Shown: positions 10,946 to 19,789 of the stretch, piece after piece | Numbering within the stretch: the first letter of the stretch is position 1 | Layout of the letters: every line of letters begins with the position of its first letter | Source of the DNA: Tetracentron sinense | Taxonomy: Eukaryota; Streptophyta; Magnoliopsida; Trochodendrales; Trochodendraceae | Length of the DNA: 64,000 bases | Assembly (NCBI GenBank): GCA_015143295.1 | Contig: CM026566.1 | Location: 4,823,072 to 4,887,071 of the forward strand | Direction: 5' to 3' | Position numbers and translations under genes: made by a program | Notes under the pieces: generated by a model | What the model saw: only the letters and a program-made list of their open reading frames with translations | Databases searched by the model: none | What the model was told of the DNA's origin: nothing

Positions 10946-12011
10946 CTCCAATTGAATAACTATGTTCATCGACACTAACTTGATCTATCCCATGAATCAT
11001 ATCATCCAGGTTTTGTCTAGGTTGTTGTCCAATACCACGACGTCGTCGAGTATATGTCTGGCTTTGACGACCACTAGAAAGTGCACGCGCACCATGACTA
11101 CTGTCCTGAGTGGTATGGTTGAAATACTGCTCCTCTGTAAATACAATACTATGCCTCTACCCCTGAGTCTCCTCTGGTTGTGGCTGTGTATGTGATTGTC
11201 CATGTGACAAACCCCCAACATCCCCACCATCACCACCATCATCATCATCAGCACCGTCATCATCACCATCATCGTCGTCTTCACTAACCTTTGCAACTCC
11301 TCTCTGATCATGAACCTCTTCTTCCTGAGACCTCGGAGTCCTTATCAATTCATTGAACTCGTCGTCATCATCAACATTACCCCTACCTGGTCTAGCCCCA
11401 CTCGACTCAGCCTGACTATGTCGCCTTTGGCTCGTCCCAGTTCCACTTGAAGGTCTTGAACCCACCATACAATCATCGACGCATCTCGCTAGATATGTGT
11501 TAGGTCGAGTAGGATCTCCTGGTTCATCCAAAACTGGCTCCTCTGGATCACCTAACCAAGCATCCAATGGATCTTCCTTATCAAATATATGACTAAGGTC
11601 TATTTGATCGTATGGTGCATCACCTCTCCAAGCATCCTTAGTAAGCTGCTGAAGTCGTAATCTCATATTGTAATGTGTGTACACCAATCGCTCCAACTTC
11701 TCGTAATTTAATCGGTTATGAGGCTTTGAATGAATCAAGGAGAAGGTGCTCCAATTTCTTTCGCAGCCGCTAGAAGATGCCGTTTAGGATAGAACCCGTA
11801 TAACAATTTTCCTTAGATTGGGGGTATCCATACCATATAGCAACCACTATTCAGTTGTATGCGGCATTAGAATCCTATTAGAATTTCATTAGTCTAATAA
11901 ATCAGAAATATTTTACACTACATTAGCAACTGAATTACTTGGATCAGTCTTCTTCCTTCCTGTTATTGCAATTGTATCACCAAACCCATACATGACATAT
12001 CGAAATATCTT
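10946..12011 (-). pseudogene. hAT transposase, dimerisation domain (piece 4 of 5)
   Basis: Reading from about 11855 down, the frame shows the hAT C-terminal dimerisation signature: a WW..YG start, then SSSGCERNWSTFSLIHSKPH and NRLNYEKLERLVY (about 11855-11690). The remainder is acidic (a run of Asp/Gly around 11290-11210) and then Gln/His/Arg-rich. Stops in this frame are TAA at 11784-11786 and TAG at 11157-11159, both where C-to-T changes of CAA/CAG would explain them. The domain lets hAT transposase oligomerise. It is interrupted left by element A and right by solo LTR F1. Confidence 0.88.
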
Positions 12012-12239
12012 TGTAGCACCCCGGACTTTTCTATACTTAATGAATAGTACGTTTGTAGCTAATTGGCCTTTCTTGTAGTCTAATTAATAAATAAGAGAGA
12101 AATTAGAAATTCTGAAACATCAAGAATGTTCCCCTTCGAAAGATGAATCCAACGCAAGTTGAATCGTCCAAATCGGACAACCGAGTCAAAAGTTATGGCC
12201 AAATTACCAAAGTAGGGGAAAATGGAAGAAAACAACAAA

Positions 12240-12492
12240 ATCTGGAGGGTGCAATCGATCGCAAGTCAGGTGCGATCGATCGCATGCAGGCGAATTAGGT
12301 CCCAAACTCTCGGGGTCAGATGCAATAGATGGATTCCCAGGTGCGATAGATTGCAGGGACCTACAATCGATTGCAAGAGTGTGCGATCGATCGCATGCAG
12401 AGGGAAATTAGACCAATGTATTCGGGTTCATGTGCGATAGATCGCAAGGACCTGTGATCGATCGCAGATAAGGGCGCGATTGATCGCATGTG
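12240..12492 (+). promoter_or_regulatory. F1 palindrome array (GCGATCGATCGC type)
   Basis: About nine copies of a 12-bp palindrome GCGATCGATCGC and one- or two-base variants (GCAATCGATCGC, GCGATAGATTGC, ACAATCGATTGC, GCGATTGATCGC) are spaced roughly 20-40 bp apart. The array is in the U3 part of the LTR, where the second copy of this family (F2) has an equivalent array just upstream of its TATA box. Several variants look like C-to-T decay of the perfect form. Confidence 0.8.
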
Positions 12493-13321
12493 GTAGCAGA
12501 TTCCGAATTTGGGGGTTTTAAACCCTTGTCTTGTTTAGGGATCCCATTTGGGGATTTTCTAAACCTAAGGAGAGAAAGAAGGGGATAAGGAGGAGGAGAG
12601 ATTGAAGGCAAAATCCAAAGAGGGCTTTGGGATTGAGATCAAGGGAGCAAGCTTGAAGGATTCCAAGCTAGAACCATCCTCAATCAAAGGATTCCTCAAA
12701 GATCAAGCTTGATCTTCAAGGTTAGTACACTCTACCAACTTCTCTAGCAATACTCTAGGCTTTCTTCTTTTAAAATCATGATGTTGATCTTGTATTCCCT
12801 TTCCCTTAGAAACATACTATATATCCAAAACCTAAACAAGATAATGTGAATGAATGTGGGATGTATGAATGGATGAAATGGGTTGAGGTGATTGGATGCC
12901 ATGTTGGTTGATGAATGGGTATTGAAAAATAGTGGATGGGCACTTCAAACATAGTAAATATATTTTGTGTGGTGTGATAAAATATATGCATTAAGAAATC
13001 GAAACAAAATGACTAGGAATGAGATTGCACACCAAGTGTGTGATAAAATGCTTAAATGACGTATTGAATAAATGAACTGGAATTATGAAAGCATGTATTG
13101 AGCTATTATGTTTAAATGCCTACTTGGATCAAATGCCCTACATGTTATCCATATTCCTTTATGCTTATATTCAAAATGGGAATGCTATGCTTATGTGATC
13201 CCCTCATCCAAGCATGTCATCAAGATTGTCACTATTGGCACGCACATGAGCACGCATGGTTGCATGAACCGAGCTTTTCAAGAGCATATGCATGTAATAA
13301 ATCAACAAGAAAACATTGCAT

Positions 13322-13860
13322 GTCAAGGAGGTTGGTAGCCCAGGGATGTACGGGTACTAGCCTCTGGCTCACAAGAAAACTAAACAAGTAACTAAAACTC
13401 ATATATGTCAAGGAGGTTGGTAGCCCAGGGATGTGCGGGTACTAGCCTCTGGCTCACAAGAAAACAATATGTCAAGGAGGTTGGCAGCCCAGGGAGGTTC
13501 AGGTGCTAGCCTCTGGCTCACAAGTAAATGAAACAAGTTAAGGAGGTTGGTAGCCCAAGTGAAGGGTAATAGCCTCTGGCTCACAAGAAAACAATATGTC
13601 AATATGTCAAGGAGGTTGGCAGCCCAGGGAGGTTCGGGTGTTAGCCTCTGGCTCACAAGTAAATGAAACATGTCAAGGAGGGGTGTAGCCCAAGTGAAGG
13701 GTACTAGCCTCTGGCTCACAAGAAAACAATATGTCAAGGAGGTTGGCAACCCAGGGAGGTTCGGGTGCTAGCCTCTGGCTCACAAGTAAATGAAACATGT
13801 CAAGGAGGTTGGTAGCCCAAGTGAAGGGTATTAGCCTCTGGCTCGCAAGAACAAGTTCAC
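13322..13860 (+). repeat. F1 tandem repeat, about 65-bp unit, 8 copies
   Basis: Units begin near 13325, 13411, 13474, 13541, 13610, 13674, 13737 and 13802 and share AAGGAGGTTGG(C/T)AGCCCA followed by TAGCCTCTGGCTCACAAG. The two unit subtypes (AGGGATGTACGGG and AAGTGAAGGG) partly alternate. The second solo LTR (F2) has only four units. This is an internal minisatellite of the LTR family and codes for nothing. Confidence 0.88.
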
Positions 13861-14592
13861 AAGAAAGGGCTCACAAGTATACAAGATGAGACAAGACACG
13901 CATGCATGATTTTCACAAGCCATACCGAGACTTGAGACGGGTTTTCCAAGCATGAGTCTTATCGGAGTTTTTGCATTCATGCACGCATGTCGAGATAACG
14001 ATATTGTTTCCTATTCAATGCTGTTTATCTCATGATGCTACTATTGCTTTGAATTGATATTGCCTTGTATTGTATTCACTGTTGTTATGCTTTTACTATT
14101 GCTATGGTTAGCTAGTAGCTTGTACTCGCTGAGTATTCCATGCTCAGCCGTACTTTCATGTCGGCAGGTACTGAGGGAGCCCTCGACCCGGAGCCTTGGG
14201 TTGAGGAAGAATACATAGAGGAGAGAGAGCCGTCTATCCCACTACAGTCTCAGGCAGACCGAGACCTCTACGTGTGGCCGTACCTCGACTACTATTGAGG
14301 GAAGAGTACGAGAGGGTTTTGTATATTTTGATATTTTGATAGGTGGGCCTGTCCACCTTAGACTTAGACATGTGTTGTATATACTTGTGTTCACTTGGAA
14401 TACTATTTTGGAACTTTAAAAGAAAAGAAAAAAATTAGTTTACGCTTCCGCATACATGTTTAGCTTCCGCGCTCTGATCATTGTTAGTATTATACTATAT
14501 TAGCCTTGTTTACTTCAGGATGGTTTGACAGGTTAGGTATAGTCACGACCAACGTATCCCTTAACTCGTAGGGGGTATTTTGGGGCGCGACA

Positions 14593-15299
14593 ATCTTACA
14601 CTATAAATAAGATGTGGGTGTCAAGTTTATTCCAGCATATATACAACACAGCTCAAAAGTACATTTATTTATATGTTATATTGGCTTTACCTCCATGAGT
14701 ACTGCAGAAGCTTTAGATGGATCTCTCTCTAACCTTTGCACAACGTTCTTCAGGGATGTTATCAAGGACTCACCAGTGCGGATGTTATTCGCATAATGAC
14801 AGACGGGATTAAGATAATAGGCTGTTTTGAAAAAATATATATGCCAGGTTAAAATGCAAACGTTAATACCTAATACGACAGTAAATAAATGAGAAATGAA
14901 ATGTTACCTACTGCGTGGATGTCATGTAAGAGCTGCTTATCCCACCTCATATCTATAATATTACAATAGCCCTTATAAGACCATGGGATAGTTGCCTGAA
15001 TTGCCAACTTTGACAATCTCATTTCCTTGTACACATAACCCATCGTCGCTTTCTTGTCCTCATCAACCATCTTTAGGACCTTCACAATGGGCTCGAGTAT
15101 CTCCACTACATGACGCGCATTATCCTAGAATTGGTTACTATAGATAATTTCTTCTACCCTCTTCACATTCACAGTGCCACTATGTGCGTATTCATTCCAC
15201 CTATCCGATGTAAACATCCTCTTGAGTCCTGCCTTCTGTCCTAAAATACATTGAATGACAATGAAGTTAGTGGCGAATCGAGTGATCCCTGGCCGTAGT
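14593..15299 (-). pseudogene. hAT transposase, central region with an intron (piece 3 of 5)
   Basis: From 15299 down the frame reads RFATNFIVIQCILGQKAGLK, then RWNEYAHSG and, after a TAG at 15125-15127 in place of a Trp, a stretch EILEPIVKVLKMVDEDK typical of plant DUF659 hAT transposases. Coding sequence ends at a GT (14907-14906) and resumes after AG (14823-14822). This 86-bp intron, removed, leaves the family motif AYYLNP in frame. The exon then continues to about 14650. It is interrupted right by element B and left by F1. Confidence 0.87.
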
Positions 15300-15717
15300 T
15301 GCCGCGACCCAAAATACCCCCTAGGAGTTAGGGATACTTTAGCTCGTGACCGCCGTATCATACCCTCCTCTATGATACATAAGGCATACATACCATCCTG
15401 TCAGAGTACACAAGTTATAAATAGCGGAAACAAGTGGAAGCAATTTAATAACACTCCTATCGATAGGTTCAAGTCCGAACCATCAAAACACATATCCAAA
15501 ATGTGAAGCATCGAGTGGACAAATCCCACTCTCAATACTATCAAAGTATAGTGTACTCTCCCTTTCGCTCTCTCAATAGAAATCGAAGTCTGGCCGCCTA
15601 TCCAGTGATCCATCATCCTAGTAATACTCCATAGAGGGCTCCGGATCGTAGTATTCTTCTTCTATCCAAGGTTCAGTACCACAGACATCAAATGGAATGT
15701 GTGCACCTGCCGAAGTC

Positions 15718-16886
15718 TGAAATTACTCTGATCAATGATCTCTATGACCTAGAGGGGGGGTGAATAGGTCTATCTAAGAACTTCTAACCAATTTTTGATT
15801 TTTCAAATAATTAGTTTAGAAATCAATAAACAATTCACACAAATAATCCACACAAATCAAACACAGCAGATTTTTACGTGGAAAACCCTTATGGGAAAAA
15901 ACCACGGGACCTCGTCCAGCAATAAACTTCACTATAAGAAGAATTCAAGTACAAGATAAGACCTTACCCAAACCGGACTTGACGTTCCTAGGTACAAAAT
16001 CTTACTCTTGATTTCCATGAACCAGCAGGTTCGATCTCCGCCGTAGTAGCTTCTGTTCCTGACCGACCAAATCTTCTCAAGCTACTTCAATACCACGATC
16101 ACACACGATCGATCTCCTTCCACGAAGGCTCCGGTTCATACACCAGACACACACACAAAGTGTAGGGTTGTGAATCAATTTAGAAAGCTTCAAACCCTAG
16201 AGGGATCTCATACAGATCTGAGATCACACAATGTAAGATCAAAAGTATAGATCTATACTTGCATTCTCTAGGATGATTGAAAAAGGAGGGATCACTAAAG
16301 ATCTATGAGGAACAATGGAAAAGCCCTAGAAGGGTTTCTCAGACCTCTACTCTTTCAAAAATAAACAAAGATCTGAATTAGGTCTCCAAAAAGTTGTTTA
16401 TATAGGGTTTAGAAAAGAGTCCAGAAAAATAAAAATTAAATTTACGGGGACTGATCGATCGCTATTTTCACCGAGAGATCGGTTAAAAATTGCCTCTCTG
16501 GAAAAATACCCCATACAAATTTTTTGACCAGTCGATAGCCACCGATCGCTCGGTAGGTGAAATTTTGTCTCAACACCGAGCGATCGGTTGAGACAAAATT
16601 TTAGCCAAAACAATTTTCTTTTATTTTTGATTGATTCAAACAAGACCAAAAGAATTTGTTAGGCTTAAAACTATCCTCCTAGGTATGTTTAGAGTTATCT
16701 AAGTCAATTCCAACCTAGGTAGGGGTCCCTAAGTCCATTACCTGTCTAGATCCGGAGTACAAGCTTTTTCTTCAATATCTTCAGTCTTCTCGAAACTTTA
16801 ACTCTTCCGACAAGTTGAACAAGACACAATACACATGTCCTATCTAATGATCACGGAATTTGCCAACACCTATTTCTGGATTTACA
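15718..16886 (-). repeat. Element C 3' LTR (left copy)
   Basis: 1169 bp. The minus-strand TATA box is TTTATATAGG region 16397-16406, with the palindrome array upstream (16446-16603). Compared with the right LTR it lacks about 45 bp containing two palindrome copies, and it has a short replacement at 16558-16566 that creates a longer hairpin. Confidence 0.92.
16446..16603 (-). promoter_or_regulatory. Element C palindrome array, left LTR
   Basis: Copies of CGATCG-centred palindromes (CTGATCGATCGC, CCGAGAGATCGG, CAGTCGATAG, CCGATCGCTCGG, CCGAGCGATCGG) begin about 40 bp upstream of the TATA box on the minus strand. A 15-bp perfect inverted repeat (16560-16574 with 16587-16601) surrounds the copy nearest the LTR end, with a 12-base loop. 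The equivalent array in the right LTR has about two more copies. Confidence 0.78.
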
Positions 16887-17262
16887 ATCTCCCCCTTTGG
16901 CAATTCTGGGACAAAACAAGACTAACTCACATACTAGGTTCAAATTTTCCCAAATGATTCAAAAATGGAAAATTGAACCTTTACATGACTCAATAAAAAA
17001 TATCATGACATTCAACTTGTCATGTTTCAACAATCTTAGAACCTGTTTGCCTGCACAAGCTCAACCAAAACCCTGTGAAGCATGGGAAATAAAAAATTTC
17101 ATAATAAGTTCATCTATAACAAGTTCTCTATTTCAAGTGCATCCATAACAAGTTCAGTGCATCCATAACAAGTTCATCATAACAAGTTCTCTATTTCAAG
17201 TGCATCCATAACAAGTTCAATCATATATCATAGCACTCTCTCCCCCTTTTTGGCTCGAAATG
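16887..17262 (-). promoter_or_regulatory. Element C polypurine tract and a second tract-like copy
   Basis: On the minus strand GCCAAAGGGGGAGA abuts the 3' LTR (16887-16900). A second copy, AGCCAAAAAGGGGGAGAG, lies about 350 bp farther in (17237-17254). Repeated polypurine signatures before the 3' LTR are described for Sireviruses. Between them, 17105-17225 repeats CATCCATAACAAGTTC several times. Confidence 0.75.
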
Positions 17263-17526
17263 CCAAAGGTAGAATGGAAATAAATGAATGTAGGTAAAAT
17301 GATCATATAAGATGAGAAAACATAATTAGAGTAAAAGTGCAAACATAATCAACATCCAAGATAATACCATTCATAAACATCCAAGTCAATATCATCCATA
17401 TGAGGTATGTACTTGGTACAACCAAGACAAAATACATCCAATGTCTGAAAATAAACTAGGACAAAGTAAACTCCTAAACATAAATACATGAAACATATGG
17501 AGTAGCCTAGTACATCAAACTAACTC

Positions 17527-18813
17527 TCACTCCTCTTCATCAGAAGTGAGATGGGACTCATAATATGTTCTAAAATCACGAACATCCCGCTGGACACTCA
17601 GCACTGCTGCATCAAGTGATCCAAGTCGACCTCGGATCTCTGTAGTGAAGTCCTGGTAAGATGAAACATGAGTCTGGAGATCCATCTGCATCTCCCTCAT
17701 CATTCTGGCAAGATCATCAATCGAGGCAGGAGGTGGATGAGAGGACCCGGTACCAACTTCTGCTTCCTCCTCAATATCTCGAACTGAAGCATGTGAGAAA
17801 CTCTGAGCTAAGGTCTTTTTGTTGATTGGACCCTTTGGATTACGAGTAGGAATACCAGGAGGAGCAATGACCACTTGAGAACCAAGGAGTTTAGTGATCA
17901 AGAAACCAAATGGAAGAGCTCCAACTATAGTTTGAGTTTGATGGGCTTGAATAATCAAATCAATAATGTGTGCGGCAAGATCAATATCATGTCCACGAAG
18001 GAGATTGAACAAAAATCGGGCTCTATCTTCCCTAAGGTCCGCAGTATGAACCTTTGGGTGGATATTGGCACTCATTACTAGGTTTACAAGTCTTGCATCC
18101 CTAGTGAGTTTAGACACTTCAATGAAGGAACCAACCCAAAGTGTAGGAGCACCACAAAGAAAGGTGACTACATTGTTCATAGATTCTTTATCCTCATCTT
18201 TCTTATATTTATAAGGATAATAGGCATTTGGAACTCGAGGACAACCAAGAAATTTAGCAATGATATTAGGATTTATCAAAACAGATTTTTCTAAAGATCG
18301 AGATTTAAAAGACCAGGTTTTAGAGTTGATTTCAGAGAAATTTGAGTAAAATTCCTGGACTAATTGAATAGGAGCAGAACCGGATAAAGTGAGAATACCT
18401 TCCCATTGACGATCGGTAATGAGCTTAGGAAAGTGATAATCACCAAAATCAGAAATTCTAATGCCCCTTTCAACCATAACAGCCTTTTTGCTAAAATACT
18501 CACTATAAAGTCGAGAAGCAGTAAGGCTAATGAAGGGACCCAATAGAACATTCGAGGACGAACAAGCTTTTCCTTTTTGTTTCCGGGTTTTATCTGCCAA
18601 AGACTTTTGGCGATTTTCAGAAGTAGAATCAACCATTCTACGGATTGGTCTATCCCCTATTGAAATCCCATGACCTATTGGAGTGAAAGAGTAGGGCTCA
18701 TTGAGATCCTCTTCCTCGAGAGGGTCCTCTTGATTGTTGAGGACCAATCTCTGGCGTTTAGAGACACCGGACATGAGGAATGCAAGAATAACTAAGGAGT
18801 ATGAGAAAACCAT
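17527..18813 (-). CDS. Element C post-pol ORF (428 aa), plant-transposon-domain protein
   Basis: An uninterrupted 428-codon frame lies between the pol position and the 3' LTR, where Sireviruses carry an additional, sometimes called envelope-like, ORF. Residues about 100-330 resemble the putative plant transposon protein domain (Transposase_32 type): a LVQEFYSNFSE motif, a conserved Trp-containing SFKSRSLEK strand, IAKFLGCPRVPN, and later ARFLFNLLRG. The C-terminal 80 residues form a predicted coiled coil ending in an acidic tail (SDEEE). The first 20 residues are hydrophobic. Function is unknown. It is the only long intact retroelement ORF in the window. Confidence 0.75.
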   Translation of the reverse strand: MVFSYSLVILAFLMSGVSKRQRLVLNNQEDPLEEEDLNEPYSFTPIGHGISIGDRPIRRMVDSTSENRQKSLADKTRKQKGKACSSSNVLLGPFISLTASRLYSEYFSKKAVMVERGIRISDFGDYHFPKLITDRQWEGILTLSGSAPIQLVQEFYSNFSEINSKTWSFKSRSLEKSVLINPNIIAKFLGCPRVPNAYYPYKYKKDEDKESMNNVVTFLCGAPTLWVGSFIEVSKLTRDARLVNLVMSANIHPKVHTADLREDRARFLFNLLRGHDIDLAAHIIDLIIQAHQTQTIVGALPFGFLITKLLGSQVVIAPPGIPTRNPKGPINKKTLAQSFSHASVRDIEEEAEVGTGSSHPPPASIDDLARMMREMQMDLQTHVSSYQDFTTEIRGRLGSLDAAVLSVQRDVRDFRTYYESHLTSDEEE

Positions 18814-18819
18814 CTCGAA

Positions 18820-19000
18820 TTTTGATGCCCCAGATGTGAAAAGTAAACCAAAATCAAGAAAATGAACAAAGTTTACCTTTTTAGATGCTTGGAAACCCTT
18901 GGAGTAGAAAGAAATGACCGTAAGAGGGATTTGGAAGAGAAGGAACTGAAAGATCGCTCTAGAGTTCGGAGAACAAAAGAATAGTAAAATGAGAAATGAG
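18820..19000 (-). other. short non-coding stretch next to the assembly gap
   Basis: The 180 bases between the post-pol ORF and the N run have no coding similarity I recognise. They contain GAAGAGAAGG-type purine-rich sequence and probably represent the pol-ORF spacer of element C. The pol end itself is not visible. Confidence 0.4.
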
Positions 19001-19100
19001 NNNNNNNNNNNNNNNNNNNNNNNNNNNNNNNNNNNNNNNNNNNNNNNNNNNNNNNNNNNNNNNNNNNNNNNNNNNNNNNNNNNNNNNNNNNNNNNNNNNN
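19001..19100. other. assembly gap (100 N)
   Basis: Exactly 100 N, the conventional size for a gap of unknown length. To its right the minus-strand frame has just reached the start of the integrase core (HMDLMG). To its left no integrase core, RT or RNase H remains. The gap therefore stands for a missing stretch that should hold roughly 3 kb of pol if element C is complete. Confidence 0.95.
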
Positions 19101-19789
19101 ACCCATAAGATCCATATGAATTAATTCCAGTGGATATGTAGTAGCAATACTTAAAGTCTTCTTATGTGGGGTTCTAATTTGTTTACCAATCTGACATGGC
19201 CCACACACAGCAGTAGAAGGCTTTCCTAGTTTGGGCACACCTCTCACAAGTTCTTGCTTTGAGATTTTGCATAGGTCTTTGAAGTTCATGTGACCTAGCC
19301 TTCGGTGTCACAAATCAACTTCCTCAATTTTAACCCTATTACAGACATTTGAGAAATTAGAACTAGGGATTAAGCCGTAACAATTGTCAGTGGTTTTCAA
19401 CCCTTCTAGAACACACTTACCTTTACCATTAATGACTAAGCATTTATTTTGGGTAAAGTGTACAGCATGGTTATCATCACATAGTTGACTTATGCTAATC
19501 AAATTAGCTTTCAGTCCTTCAACAAACAAGGCATTTTTCAATTTTGGTATGCCTGGTGAATCGATGATACCCTTCCCTTTAACTAATGACTTGCTTTCAT
19601 CACCAAAAGTAACAGTCCCATCTGGACAGTCCTCAAATTGAGTAAATAGGGGCTTGTTACCTGTCATATGCCGAGAACACCCACTGTCGAAGTACCACAT
19701 TTCTGTGTTTTGGGCTTTAAAGGCAGTATGAATGACAAGGCACTTAAGGTCATCATTTCTCACATACACAGTTTTTAAACTTTGTTTAG
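19101..19789 (-). pseudogene. Element C protease and pre-integrase region
   Basis: The copia protease active site is intact as WYFDSGCSRHM (about 19700-19670), followed by the CPDGTVTFGD and LISISQLCDDN blocks typical of copia polyproteins. After a stop near 19308, the frame resumes with NFKDLCKISKQELVRGVPKL and VCGPCQIGKQ, the GAG-pre-integrase zinc-binding module, then HMDLMG at the gap edge. The terminal residues of this segment are the start of the integrase catalytic core. Confidence 0.85.

Larger units (their letters stand above)
12012..14592 (+). mobile_element. F1: solo LTR of a Tekay-like gypsy family, in the hAT gene
   Basis: It starts TGTAGCACCCCGGAC, ends TTTTGGGGCGCGACA, and is flanked by perfect 5-bp duplications ATCTT (12007-12011 and 14593-14597). 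No coding sequence, primer site or second LTR is attached, so it is a solo LTR left by recombination between the two LTRs of a full element. The same family occurs at 55105-57377. The terminal 15 bases resemble the 3' ends of LTRs A and B, which suggests the same chromoviral lineage. Confidence 0.93.

Noticed and set aside
10997..11311. Met/Val/Leu-rich ORF on the minus strand
   Set aside because: It is a shifted-frame shadow of the Asp-rich hAT linker; the true frame is the one with the dimerisation motif.
13322..13860. regular repeats resembling a CRISPR array (also 23540-23765, 50238-50510 and 50790-52035)
   Set aside because: Units are contiguous tandem copies with no unique spacers, lie inside plant LTR elements, and no cas-like gene is present.
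15300..15717. solo LTR related to element B
   Set aside because: It is the outer part of the left LTR of B, continued at 23296 after the insertion of element C, as shown by the AAGTC duplication.
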